Positions 16,247-25,040 of a stretch of 64,000 nt of DNA are shown one piece after another; position 1 is the stretch's first letter; the number at the start of each line of letters is the position of its first letter. Position numbers and translations under genes: made by a program. This DNA is from Aurantibacter sp034110465. Its GTDB lineage: Bacteria; Bacteroidota; Bacteroidia; Flavobacteriales; Flavobacteriaceae. The notes beneath the pieces were generated by a model, which made no database searches, was not told the DNA's origin, and saw only the letters and a list, made by a program, of their open reading frames with translations. The stretch is from contig JAWUZD010000015.1 of the NCBI GenBank assembly GCA_034110465.1, forward strand, positions 36,320-100,319, read 5' to 3'.

Positions 16247-17777
16247 CGCAACGCTCGCCATCCATAGCAGCACTTACAATCCCACCAGCATATCCGCCGC
16301 CTTCGCCACAAGGGAAAAGATTAGTAATTTCCGGATGCTGTAATTTTTCGTTTCTGGGAATATTTACTGGCGATGAGGTTCTAGATTCTACACCAATAAC
16401 ATTAGCTTCCTCGGTATAAAAACCTTTCATTTTACCACCAAAAGCAGCAAATCCTTTTCGTAATCTACTTCCTATAAATTTTGGCATTAAAGAGTGCATT
16501 GGAACCGATTTTAAACCTGGTTGGTAAGAGGTTTCGTTTAATGAGTTAGATAATTTTCCTTCTACAAAATCTGTTAAACGTTGTGCTGGTGCAGTTTGTG
16601 TTTTTCCACCAGAAACATAGGCGAATTTCTCAAAATCTTTTTGAAATTCTAAGCCTTTTAAAGCACCAAAAGATGCGTATTTTTTTAAATCGACATCTGC
16701 ATTAATCTCTACGACAATTCCAGAATTTGCAAACTTGTTATTTCTACGAGAAGGCGACATTCCATTTACTACAACTTCGCCATTTGCTGTTGCTGCAGGA
16801 ACAATAAAACCGCCAGGACACATACAAAATGAGTACACACCACGACTATTCACTTGTTGTACTAAACTATAAGAAGCAGCTGGTAAAAGTTCGTTACGTT
16901 CGCCAGTACAATGGTACTGAATGTTGTCTATAATTTGCTGCGGATGCTCTACACGAACTCCCATAGCAAAGGATTTTGCTTTTAAAGTTATTTTTTTATC
17001 GTCTAATAATTGGTAAATATCTCGCGCCGAATGTCCTGTCGCTAAAATAACCCGTTCGGTTACTAATTCAGTATCATTTTTAAGCCTAAGCGCTTCGATT
17101 TTATTGTTTTTAATTACAAAATCGGTTACTCTGGTATTAAAATGAATTTCTCCACCATTATTTATAATGGTTTCACGAATATTCTGAACCACTTTTGGTA
17201 ATTTGTTGGTTCCAATATGCGGATGTGCATCGACTAAAATTTGATCGGTTGCGCCGTGAAATACTAAATTTTCAAATATTTTACGTACATCTCCACGTTT
17301 TAAACTACGTGTGTATAATTTTCCATCGCTGTAAGTTCCTGCGCCGCCTTCGCCAAAGCAATAGTTAGAATCTTCGTTTACAAAATGATCTTGATTTATA
17401 GCTTTTAAATCTCTACGTCTGTCTTTTACATTATTACCTCGTTCTAATACAATAGGTTTGTAGCCTAATTCTATACAGCGCAATGCAGCCCACATTCCTG
17501 CTGGTCCAAAACCAATAATGTGTATAGCTTTTGCTTTAGAAACATCTTTATATTCAAACTGGTAGTCCGATTTTTCTGGTAAAGCTTCTTTTATATAAAC
17601 GGCTAGTTTATAGTTTAGAATAATTTTAGCTTTTCTGGCGTCTATAGACTTTCGTAATACTTTTATTCCTGTAATTTCTGAACGTGGAATACTTAAAAAT
17701 GCTGCTGATTTTTTAAGTAAAATATCGCTTATTTCTTCTTCTTTAAGAGTAATACGAAGTTGAATGTCTTTAACCAT
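16224..17777 (-). CDS. FAD-dependent dehydrogenase/oxidoreductase (COG2509-like)
   Basis: A 517-residue soluble flavoprotein. After an N-terminal ferredoxin-fold-like domain (about residues 1-85, with ISDILLKKSAAFLSI) there is the dinucleotide loop IHIIGFGPAGMWAALRCIELGYKPIVLERG, then GEGGAGTYSDGKLYTR, RVILATGHSARDIYQLL, CMCPGGFIVPAA and a C-terminal FPCGEGGGYAGGIVSAAMDGERCAE. This matches the group of uncharacterised FAD dehydrogenases found widely in Bacteroidota; the substrate is unknown. The final residues, SACDF and the stop, are encoded by the right arm of the palindromic element at 16095-16246. Confidence 0.9.
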   Translation of the reverse strand: MVKDIQLRITLKEEEISDILLKKSAAFLSIPRSEITGIKVLRKSIDARKAKIILNYKLAVYIKEALPEKSDYQFEYKDVSKAKAIHIIGFGPAGMWAALRCIELGYKPIVLERGNNVKDRRRDLKAINQDHFVNEDSNYCFGEGGAGTYSDGKLYTRSLKRGDVRKIFENLVFHGATDQILVDAHPHIGTNKLPKVVQNIRETIINNGGEIHFNTRVTDFVIKNNKIEALRLKNDTELVTERVILATGHSARDIYQLLDDKKITLKAKSFAMGVRVEHPQQIIDNIQYHCTGERNELLPAASYSLVQQVNSRGVYSFCMCPGGFIVPAATANGEVVVNGMSPSRRNNKFANSGIVVEINADVDLKKYASFGALKGLEFQKDFEKFAYVSGGKTQTAPAQRLTDFVEGKLSNSLNETSYQPGLKSVPMHSLMPKFIGSRLRKGFAAFGGKMKGFYTEEANVIGVESRTSSPVNIPRNEKLQHPEITNLFPCGEGGGYAGGIVSAAMDGERCAESACDF

Positions 17778-17827
17778 AGTGCGAAATTAACAAATAAATT
17801 AAGATAAGTTGCTTGTTAAATCTAAAC

Positions 17828-18739
17828 TTATCTTCTAAGATAAGTGATAAAAGAAAATTCGTAATCGTGATTTTCATCTTTTGAGTGAAACTGATTATTG
17901 ATTTCTTTCCATTCGCTTAAATCGAATTTCGGAAAAAATGTATCAGCATCAAAATTGGCGTGTACTTTTGTTAATTCTATTTTCTCAGTAAAAGGAATAG
18001 CTTGCTTGTAAATTTCTCCGCCACCAATAACAAAAGGTTGTGTTTCTGTTTTAGGAATTTTAGTAAATGCTTCCTCTAAACTATTTACTGCAATTACACC
18101 TTCAGGGACTTTATAATCTGCTTGTCTTGTAATAACAATATGTAAACGGTTTGGTAATGGTTTTGGAAAACTCTCAAACGTTTTGCGACCCATAATTATG
18201 CAATGTCCAGATGTTAGTGCTTTAAAACGTTTTAAATCGTTACGTAAATGCCAAATTAAATCGTTGTTTTTACCAATTTCGTTAGCTTCTGCAGTAGCAA
18301 CAATTAATGTTAAGTTTGGAATGGTTTGCATAAGTTGTTTGTTGTAAATTTCTGATTTAGCAATATGAATGTCTTCTTTTTCAAGTATTGATTTAATTTT
18401 CTCTATTCGTGTTTTTTGAGCATCAACTAGCTTTTCTAATTGTTGTTTTTCCCATTTAGCATTCATAAATGTATTTAAAATGTACACTTTTATGGCGTGA
18501 TACATTAAAAATAGAAACCATAAAACAGAAACAATAACGCTCCAAGGATTTCCAAATACAGTAAAATTATTTCCTAGTTTTAAAAGAATATTAAAAATTA
18601 GTAGAATAGAAGTTGTTATAAAAAAGCAAATAACGTGTGTGTAAAATCGTTTTTTCTGCGAGATACGTTTTTGAGCATAGGTTATTAACTCTAATTGCTC
18701 TTGATCTATTTTTTGTATTGGTTTTTTCTTACCGAACAT
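17828..18739 (-). CDS. Dihydrofolate reductase fused to an N-terminal 2TM membrane domain
   Basis: DHFR reduces dihydrofolate to tetrahydrofolate with NADPH, restoring the cofactor used by ThyA. The catalytic domain covers about residues 143-303: LIVATAEANEIGKNNDLIWHLRNDLKRF, IIMGRKTFESFPKPLPNRLHIVITR, and FVIGGGEIYKQAIP. The active-site acid is Asp168; the usual Pro two residues earlier is Arg166. In front is a 2TM domain with helices at about 34-54 and 64-86, then a charged coiled-coil linker. One uninterrupted frame covers both; a separate DHFR starting at Met137 is possible but leaves the 2TM part without a stop. It lies seven bases from the TonB-like gene upstream, with thyA next. Confidence 0.93.
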   Translation of the reverse strand: MFGKKKPIQKIDQEQLELITYAQKRISQKKRFYTHVICFFITTSILLIFNILLKLGNNFTVFGNPWSVIVSVLWFLFLMYHAIKVYILNTFMNAKWEKQQLEKLVDAQKTRIEKIKSILEKEDIHIAKSEIYNKQLMQTIPNLTLIVATAEANEIGKNNDLIWHLRNDLKRFKALTSGHCIIMGRKTFESFPKPLPNRLHIVITRQADYKVPEGVIAVNSLEEAFTKIPKTETQPFVIGGGEIYKQAIPFTEKIELTKVHANFDADTFFPKFDLSEWKEINNQFHSKDENHDYEFSFITYLRR

Positions 18740-18746
18740 AGTTGCT

Positions 18747-19586
18747 TTAGAAATAAATAGTCATTAAATAAGAGAAATCAAAATCAATTGGTTTCTCATT
18801 TTTTATTGCTGGTTTTTTAAATTTAGGAAGTCTTCTTAAAACTCGAATAACTTCTTTTGCCATTTCTTTTTTATGAGCTTTAGCGGTTATATCTTTTATA
18901 TTTCCTTCTTTGTCTACAGTAAATAATACTCTAAATTGAGTTGTTTTATCTTGAGGAAATAACCTGTCCGCTAACTCTAAATCAACACTTAATTGTATAA
19001 AATTGGAAACTTTTTTAATAGTGCATTCTTCTAAAAGTTTATTATTAATAATTTTAGTACAGCGTTTATGTGTTGGATAAACTAAAGGGGTTTGTTTTAT
19101 GGTAGCTTCGTTTTTAATAACAAACTTTATTGGTAAGCCATATGGAACGCCAACTGGTTTGCCTTTAAAATAACCTGGTTTTTCAAAAGTTGGAATTAAT
19201 TTTAGAACTCTAATAGCTTCGGCTTCTAGGATAATGTGTTCCGCTTTTACTTTAATATCTATTATTTCACCTTTTTTACTGATCTTAAAGCTACAGCTTA
19301 TTCTTGTAGGTCCATCAGGTAAACCTAATTTTTGTGCAATTGAAATATCAAAATTTTTAGAGATTAGTTCATTAATTTTTGAACTCATACATTGTTTCCT
19401 TTCTTCTGAATTTATAGCGGTACTACAACCAAAATAAATCGGTACGTCTTCTATAATTGAAAATGGAATTTCTTTTACCTTATTTGTTACACGTAACGAG
19501 TCTATATCTATTGGACTTGTGCTCTCTTGAGAGAAAATTATGCCTGTTGTTAAAAGTAGTGCAATAGCTAATAATGCCTTTTTCAT
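18747..19586 (-). CDS. Secreted protein with two TonB-C-like domains
   Basis: A 279-residue protein with a cleavable signal peptide (MKKALLAIALLLTTGIIFSQ). Two similar halves follow. Each has a CSTAINSEERKQCMSSKINELISKNF-like or CTKIINNKLLEECTIKKVSNFIQ-like segment, then a strand pattern with a K(E/K)GEI-type turn, xxIKVKAEH or xxITAKAHK, and a VL(K/R)xLPxFxKP motif. This is the energy-transducer TonB C-terminal fold as often seen in Bacteroidota periplasmic proteins, here duplicated and without an N-terminal membrane anchor. The function is unknown. It sits between the DHFR fusion and thyA on the same strand. Confidence 0.75.
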   Translation of the reverse strand: MKKALLAIALLLTTGIIFSQESTSPIDIDSLRVTNKVKEIPFSIIEDVPIYFGCSTAINSEERKQCMSSKINELISKNFDISIAQKLGLPDGPTRISCSFKISKKGEIIDIKVKAEHIILEAEAIRVLKLIPTFEKPGYFKGKPVGVPYGLPIKFVIKNEATIKQTPLVYPTHKRCTKIINNKLLEECTIKKVSNFIQLSVDLELADRLFPQDKTTQFRVLFTVDKEGNIKDITAKAHKKEMAKEVIRVLRRLPKFKKPAIKNEKPIDFDFSYLMTIYF

Positions 19587-19611
19587 ATTTTATTAGGTTG
19601 TGTAGCGCTTA

Positions 19612-20436
19612 TTAGATAGCAACTTTTCCTTTAATATGCGGATGCGGATTATAATCTGTTAATGTAAAATCTTCAAATTTAAAATCGAAGATATCTGTAA
19701 TTTCAGGGTTTAAAGTCATTTTTGGTAATGGTCTGCATTCACGAGATAATTGTTCTTCTAATTGTTCTTTATGATTGTTATAGATATGTGCATCTCCAAA
19801 GGTGTGAATAAATTCTCCTGCTTCGTAACCACAAACTTGTGCCATCATCATAGTAAACAACGCATAACTTCCAATATTAAAAGGTACGCCAAGAAAAATA
19901 TCTGCGCTACGTTGGTATAGTTGACAACTCAACTTTCCATCGGCTACATAAAATTGAAAAAATGCGTGGCAAGGTGGCAATGCCGCTTTTCCGTTAGCAA
20001 CGTTTTCATCAAAAGATAAAGATGTGTCTGGCAAAACTGATGGATTCCAAGCAGAAACTAACATACGTCTGCTATTAGGATTGTTTTTTAAAGTATCTAC
20101 AACTTCTTTAATTTGATCTACTTCGTCGCTATTCCAATTACGCCATTGGTGTCCATAAACTGGACCTAGATTTCCATTTTTATCGGCCCATTCGTTCCAG
20201 ATTCTTACGCCATTTTCTGTTAAGTAATCGATGTTTGTATCTCCTTTTAGAAACCAAAGCAACTCATAAATAATAGATTTTAAATGCAATTTTTTAGTCG
20301 TAACCATAGGGAAACCTTCACTTAAGTCAAAACGCATTTGATAACCAAAAACACTTTTAGTTCCAGTTCCAGTTCTGTCTCCTTTTTCGTTTCCGTGTTC
20401 TAAAACGTGTTTTACTAAGTTGTGATATTGTTTCAT
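19612..20436 (-). CDS. thyA: Thymidylate synthase
   Basis: ThyA methylates dUMP to dTMP using methylene-tetrahydrofolate and yields dihydrofolate. The 274-residue sequence shows the folate and phosphate site residues DRTGTGTKSVFGYQMRF, VYGHQWRNW, NSRRMLVSAWNP, the catalytic Cys156 in ALPPCHAFFQFYV, RSADIFLGVPFNI and HTFGDAHIYNNH. It is about ten residues longer than E. coli ThyA because of the insert LPDTSLSFDENVANGK before the catalytic Cys. It is grouped with DHFR on the same strand, as the two reactions form a cycle. Confidence 0.98.
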   Translation of the reverse strand: MKQYHNLVKHVLEHGNEKGDRTGTGTKSVFGYQMRFDLSEGFPMVTTKKLHLKSIIYELLWFLKGDTNIDYLTENGVRIWNEWADKNGNLGPVYGHQWRNWNSDEVDQIKEVVDTLKNNPNSRRMLVSAWNPSVLPDTSLSFDENVANGKAALPPCHAFFQFYVADGKLSCQLYQRSADIFLGVPFNIGSYALFTMMMAQVCGYEAGEFIHTFGDAHIYNNHKEQLEEQLSRECRPLPKMTLNPEITDIFDFKFEDFTLTDYNPHPHIKGKVAI

Positions 20437-20462
20437 CTATTTTAAGATCTAATATTAAAGTT

Positions 20463-20504
20463 TAAAAATAAAAAATAAGGGTTGAATGCTAAGCAATCAA
20501 CCCT
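20463..20504 (-). terminator. Terminator after the nucleoside transporter gene
   Basis: AGGGTTGA (20478-20485) pairs with TCAACCCT (20497-20504). On the minus strand a T-rich run follows. It separates the transporter from thyA. Confidence 0.8.
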
Positions 20505-20533
20505 ATAATATATAAAAAAGTTATTAACTAATT

Positions 20534-22249
20534 TTATCCAATAATCATTCCTGCAATAGTAGCAGAAATTAAAGAGGCAATTGTTCCTCCAATTAAGGCT
20601 TTCATTCCAAATTTAGACAAGTTTTTACGTTGTCCAGGAGCTAGAGAACCAATTCCACCAATTTGAATTCCAATAGAGGCAAAGTTTGCAAAACCACAAA
20701 GCATATAAGTTGCCATAATAATTGACTTTTCGTAGGTTAAATGTGTTGCGTTTGCTACGTTTTTAAGTTCTGCTAATTGTATATATCCAATAAATTCGCT
20801 TGCGGCTAATTTTATACCTAACAATTGTCCCATTAAAGCCATATCTTCTGTTGCAACTCCAATTAACCACATTAGTGGTGCAAATACATAACCTAAAATA
20901 AACTCTAAAGATAAACTATCATATGGCGTACTTTTAGCAATTACTTCGTTTAAAGAAGTGAATGTCCAGTCTAAATTTAATGCATTAATAGTTATTCCAC
21001 TAAAACTTGCTAATCCACCTAAAAGACCATTAATCATGGCAATAAAAGCAACAAAAACTAAAAGCATTGCTCCAACATTTACTGCTAAACGCAAGCCTTC
21101 TGTTGTTCCGTTTGCAATAGCATCTAATATGTTAGACCCAATTTTTTCTTGTGATACTTTTACATCTGTATTAACTTCTTCTGTTTGAGGAAATAATATT
21201 TTAGAGATTACAATTGCTCCTGGCGCAGCCATTACAGATGCAGCTAATAAATGCTTAGCATAAAATAGTTGTAAAACTTCATCGTCTCCACCTAAAAATC
21301 CAATATATGCTGCTAAAACGGCTCCAGCTACGGTTGCCATTCCGCCAATCATAACTAAGAGTATTTCCGACTTATTCATTTTTTCTAAATAAGCTTTAAT
21401 TAAAAGAGGTGCTTCTGTTTGGCCTAAAAAGATGTTTCCTGCAACACTTAAACTTTCTGCTCCAGAAATTCCAAGGACTTTAGATAGTAGAATTCCCATA
21501 AGTTTTACTACTTTTTGAATAATACCTAAATAAAATAAAACAGAAGTTAATGCAGAGAAGAATAGGATAGTAGGTAATACTTGAAAAGCAAAAATAAATC
21601 CAAAAGAAGTAACATCTAACATTCCTCCAAATAAAAATTCACTACCAGCTTGAGTAAAACCTAAAAGTTTAATGAAACCTAAACCTATAAATTCAAAAAC
21701 TGTTTTTACAAAACTAATTTTTAGAACTCCAACAGCAATTATTAATTGTAGTGCTAAACCTAAACCAACGGTTTTCCAATTTACAGCTCTGCGGTTACTA
21801 CTAAATAGAAATGCTATAAAAATTAATGAAATCATTCCTAATATTCCACGCCATAAACTTGTAAATGTAAATCCCTGACTTGCTATTATTTCTGCTGTGC
21901 TTTCTTTAATTGGAGTCGCTAAAATAATTTCTTTTTCAATCTTAGTTGTATATGAAAATGATTTTCCTTCAGATAATAGTGTTAAGGTTGAATCTGTTAA
22001 CGTATTAATTTTATAACGTTCAATAGAATCGTTTCCTTTAGAGAAATAAGTAATTATAAGATTGTTTTGCTTGATATAATCTCCAGTAGCAATTAAACTA
22101 TCTGATTGTGATGTGTATTTAAATGTATTGTCTTTAAATTCTAAGTTTGAAGTGTTATCTGATGATAACCATTGTTTTTCTAATTCTTGACTGTTTGAAA
22201 ATTGAATAGCAAAGCATAAAAATGCCAAAAATAGAAAAATTGATCTCAT
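20534..22249 (-). CDS. NupC-type nucleoside transporter with secreted N-terminal lipocalin-like domain
   Basis: The C-terminal part (about residues 130-571) is a concentrative nucleoside transporter: FGFIFAFQVLPTILFFSALTSVLFYLGI, the conserved SLSVAGNIFLGQTEAPLLIKAYL, and LCGFANFASIGIQIGGIGSLAPGQR, with many membrane helices. It would import nucleosides with Na+ or H+. In front is a signal peptide (residues 1-20) and a beta-rich stretch of about 90 residues (EKQWLSSDNTSNLEFKDNTFKYT...) like a small lipocalin-type domain, which should lie in the periplasm. The total is 571 residues against about 400 for E. coli NupC. It starts five bases after the bifunctional nuclease gene, so they are likely one operon. 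Confidence 0.92.
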   Translation of the reverse strand: MRSIFLFLAFLCFAIQFSNSQELEKQWLSSDNTSNLEFKDNTFKYTSQSDSLIATGDYIKQNNLIITYFSKGNDSIERYKINTLTDSTLTLLSEGKSFSYTTKIEKEIILATPIKESTAEIIASQGFTFTSLWRGILGMISLIFIAFLFSSNRRAVNWKTVGLGLALQLIIAVGVLKISFVKTVFEFIGLGFIKLLGFTQAGSEFLFGGMLDVTSFGFIFAFQVLPTILFFSALTSVLFYLGIIQKVVKLMGILLSKVLGISGAESLSVAGNIFLGQTEAPLLIKAYLEKMNKSEILLVMIGGMATVAGAVLAAYIGFLGGDDEVLQLFYAKHLLAASVMAAPGAIVISKILFPQTEEVNTDVKVSQEKIGSNILDAIANGTTEGLRLAVNVGAMLLVFVAFIAMINGLLGGLASFSGITINALNLDWTFTSLNEVIAKSTPYDSLSLEFILGYVFAPLMWLIGVATEDMALMGQLLGIKLAASEFIGYIQLAELKNVANATHLTYEKSIIMATYMLCGFANFASIGIQIGGIGSLAPGQRKNLSKFGMKALIGGTIASLISATIAGMIIG

Positions 22250-22254
22250 AAAAA

Positions 22255-22893
22255 TTATCGTTTTGAAATTTCGTCTCTTAAATGAGCAGCTTTTTCGTAG
22301 TCTTCGTTAGCTACAGCTTCATCTAAAAGATCATTAAGTTCTTGTAAAGATTTACCTGATAAAGTGTTTTTGGGCGTTTCTTCTTGTTCTTCTTCAAGAT
22401 CAGCTAAAATCGCATCTACTAAAATGTCATCTTCATCGTTAAAGTCGTCGTCACTCTCAGTTGTTGTTAAGCCTTGTTCTCCTTTTAAGAAGATTCCTGC
22501 CTTGTCCAATATGTTTTTGTAAGTAAAAATAGGCGCTTTAAAACGTAAAGCTAATGCAATAGCATCGCTTGTTCTTGCGTCTATAATTTCTTCAATGTTA
22601 TCACGCTCACAAATTAGGCTTGAGTAAAACACGCCATCTACTAATTTATGGATAATGACTTGTTTTACAACAATGTCAAATCTATCGGAAAATGTTTTAA
22701 ATAAATCGTGTGTTAAAGGTCTAGGTGGACTAATTTCTTTTTCTAAAGCAATAGCAATACTTTGTGCCTCAAAAGCACCAATAACTATTGGTAGTTTGCG
22801 TTCGCCATTAATCTCGTTCAAAATTAGCGCATAAGCACCATTTTGTGTTTGACTATACGATATGCCTTTTATGTTTAATCTTACTAAACTCAT
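22255..22893 (-). CDS. Bifunctional nuclease family protein (DUF151) with UVR motif
   Basis: A 212-residue cytoplasmic protein. The first 135 residues match the DUF151 / bifunctional nuclease family: LPIVIGAFEAQSIAIALEK, PRPLTHDLFKTF, FYSSLICERDNIEEIIDARTSDAIALALRFKAPIF. An acidic linker follows, and then a UvrB/UvrC-type motif (LNDLLDEAVANEDYEKAAHLRDEI) at the end. The plant homologue degrades RNA and DNA; the bacterial role is not well defined. It is placed upstream of the nucleoside transporter and downstream of etfA, with a long hairpin between it and etfA. Confidence 0.9.
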   Translation of the reverse strand: MSLVRLNIKGISYSQTQNGAYALILNEINGERKLPIVIGAFEAQSIAIALEKEISPPRPLTHDLFKTFSDRFDIVVKQVIIHKLVDGVFYSSLICERDNIEEIIDARTSDAIALALRFKAPIFTYKNILDKAGIFLKGEQGLTTTESDDDFNDEDDILVDAILADLEEEQEETPKNTLSGKSLQELNDLLDEAVANEDYEKAAHLRDEISKR

Positions 22894-22910
22894 AGTTGCT
22901 ATAAAAAAGT

Positions 22911-22984
22911 AAAGAACTGCTTAAATTAGGACTTTACCAAACTGATGTTATCAATTTTAGAGGTCTAATTTAAGCAATTCTTTT
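22911..22984 (-). terminator. Long hairpin after etfA
   Basis: Arms at about 22913-22931 and 22966-22980 pair through TAAATTAG and GCTTAAATT with one or two mismatches over about 18 bases, around a loop of about 30 bases. A T-rich run follows on the minus strand. It is probably the etfA terminator, although the stem and loop are unusually long. Confidence 0.6.
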
Positions 22985-23008
22985 AAAAGAATAATCTTTA
23001 ATTTGTAA

Positions 23009-23971
23009 TTAAGCGTTTGCTAATTTAAATGCTTTTAGTTTTTCTATAAGTTGTGGGACTACTTCAAAAGCATCTCCTACAACACCATAGTCTGCAGCCT
23101 TAAAGAAAGGTGCTTCTGCATCTGTATTAATAACAACTTTTATTTTACTTGCGCTAATTCCTGCTAAATGCTGTATTGCTCCAGAAATTCCAATAGCAAT
23201 GTATAGGTTTGTTGCTACAGGTTTTCCTGTTTGACCTACGTGTTCACTATGTGGTCTCCAACCTAAATCAGATACTGGTTTAGAGCAAGCTGTTGCAGCT
23301 CCTAAAACATCTGCAAGTTCTTCAATCATTCCCCAGTTTTCTGGACCTTTTAATCCTCTACCTGCTGAGACAACGACTTCTGCATCTGCAATACTAACTT
23401 TGTCTGACGCTAAGTCTATAGATTCTACAGTTACACCATTTGTTGGTAGGCTAGGAGCAAAAGATTCAGAAGTTGCGCTTGCAGAATTTTCTACTAAACC
23501 GTAAGCATTGTTAGAAATTCCAACAATTTTTACGTCTGTATTTATAGTTGTATTGTTAAAAGCTTTATTAGTAAAAGCAGTACGTTTTACCGTAAAAGGT
23601 GATGTGTTACTTGGTACTTCAACCACATTAGAAACATAGCCAGCTTCTAAATTAATAGCTAAAATTGGTGCCAAATATTTACTATCTGCACTTTGGCTTA
23701 CTACAATTACTTTTGCGTCTTCTTGCTTTGCGGCTTGAGAAATAGCTGAAGCGTAAGATTTTGCATTGAATTTATCTAATTCAGAACTAGAGATGTTTAA
23801 TACTTTATCTACACCATAAGAAGCTAACGCACTTGCATCTGCTGCGTTTACAGTAACAGCTGTAACTGTAGTACCTAGTTGAGAAGCTACTGCTTTTGCA
23901 TATGAAGCGACTTCGAAAGCTGTTTTTTTAAATTTTCCGTTTTCTGATTCTGTATATACTAAAACTGACAT
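23009..23971 (-). CDS. etfA: Electron transfer flavoprotein alpha subunit
   Basis: EtfA binds FAD and, with EtfB, carries electrons from acyl-CoA and other dehydrogenases to the quinone pool. The 320-residue length is normal. The C-terminal FAD domain is clear: VSAGRGLKGPENWGMIEELADVLGAATACSKPVSDLGWRPHSEHVGQTGKPVATNLYIAIGISGAIQHLAG, then VVINTDAEAPFFKAADYGVVGDAFEVVPQL. It lies 112 bases after etfB on the same strand, presumably in the same transcript. Confidence 0.97.
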   Translation of the reverse strand: MSVLVYTESENGKFKKTAFEVASYAKAVASQLGTTVTAVTVNAADASALASYGVDKVLNISSSELDKFNAKSYASAISQAAKQEDAKVIVVSQSADSKYLAPILAINLEAGYVSNVVEVPSNTSPFTVKRTAFTNKAFNNTTINTDVKIVGISNNAYGLVENSASATSESFAPSLPTNGVTVESIDLASDKVSIADAEVVVSAGRGLKGPENWGMIEELADVLGAATACSKPVSDLGWRPHSEHVGQTGKPVATNLYIAIGISGAIQHLAGISASKIKVVINTDAEAPFFKAADYGVVGDAFEVVPQLIEKLKAFKLANA

Positions 23972-24083
23972 AATTTAATTTTTGTTTTTAATTTCCACGA
24001 AGGTGAAAATCTAATTAATGTTTACTTAGAAATTCTAAACTTATAATTATTCTGAAATATATTCAGAATAATTTAGGTGTTAC

Positions 24084-24830
24084 CTAAATAACTTTAGCTT
24101 CGTTATGAAGTAAGTTTATTAATTCGTCTAAGTTTTCTGCATCTACTAATTTAACAGCGCCTCTTGGTGCTGGTTTTTCAAAGCTTACGGCAGAAGTTTC
24201 AGTTGTTTCTACAGAAGCCTCTAAAACCGTTAAAGGTTTTTTACGAGCCATCATAATTCCTCTCATATTTGGAATACGTAAATCACTTTCTTCAACCAAT
24301 CCTTTTTGTCCACCAATTACTAAAGGTAAACTTGTAGCAACAGTTTCTTTTCCACCATCAATTTCTCTAATAGCTTTAGCATTAGTGCCATCAATTTCTA
24401 AAGAAATACAGTTAGTTACAAAATTAGCATCAGTTAATTCGGCTAACATTCCTGGTACCATAGCACCATTATAATCTATTGACTCTCTTCCAGCAATTAC
24501 TAAATCGTAGCCACCATCTTTTACGACTTTAGCTAATTCTTTAGCAACCTGAAAACCATCTTTAGCTTCCGTGTTAACTCTAATTGCATTATCTGCTCCA
24601 ATGGCTAATGCCTTACGTAATGTAGATTCTGTTTCTGCACCACCAACATTTACCACATCTACACTTGCGCCTTGTTTTTCTTTAAACCACATAGCACGCG
24701 TTAATCCAAACTCATCATTTGGGTTAATTACAAATTGTACACCATTGGTATCAAATTTTGTGTCTCCATCTGTAAAATTGATCTTTGATGTTGTGTCTGG
24801 TACGTGACTAATACACACTAAAATTTTCAT
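24084..24830 (-). CDS. etfB: Electron transfer flavoprotein beta subunit
   Basis: EtfB is the AMP-binding partner of EtfA. The 248-residue sequence starts MKILVCISHVPDTTSKINF, followed by INPNDEFGLTRAMWFKE, the nucleotide loop AGRESIDYNGAMVPGMLAELTDANFVTNCISLEIDG and the C-terminal signature VEESDLRIPNMRGIMMARKKPLTVLEA, which matches the ETF-beta hallmark region. It is the first gene of the etfBA unit and is divergent from pdhB, with 210 AT-rich bases between them. Confidence 0.97.
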   Translation of the reverse strand: MKILVCISHVPDTTSKINFTDGDTKFDTNGVQFVINPNDEFGLTRAMWFKEKQGASVDVVNVGGAETESTLRKALAIGADNAIRVNTEAKDGFQVAKELAKVVKDGGYDLVIAGRESIDYNGAMVPGMLAELTDANFVTNCISLEIDGTNAKAIREIDGGKETVATSLPLVIGGQKGLVEESDLRIPNMRGIMMARKKPLTVLEASVETTETSAVSFEKPAPRGAVKLVDAENLDELINLLHNEAKVI

Positions 24831-25011
24831 ATAATTTTTTTTATAAATTGTCTAAAACGATTTTGTAAAAATCCGCTATTTTTAACCTTTTGCAAAATAA
24901 AAAGAGTAAAATTTACGAGAATACGAATTTAATACATTTTTTATAAAAATATACTATGCGTGCATAATAAATTTTAAATAAAACTTTTACTTATATTTTT
25001 TTATTTATGCT

Positions 25012-25019
25012 TATTTTTG
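25012..25019 (+). promoter_or_regulatory. Promoter -7 box of pdhB
   Basis: TATTTTTG matches the Bacteroidota -7 consensus TAnnTTTG exactly and lies 21 bases before the pdhB ATG. I see no good -33 TTTG at the expected distance. Confidence 0.5.
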
Positions 25020-25040
25020 CTCCTTAATCGAAATTAAACT

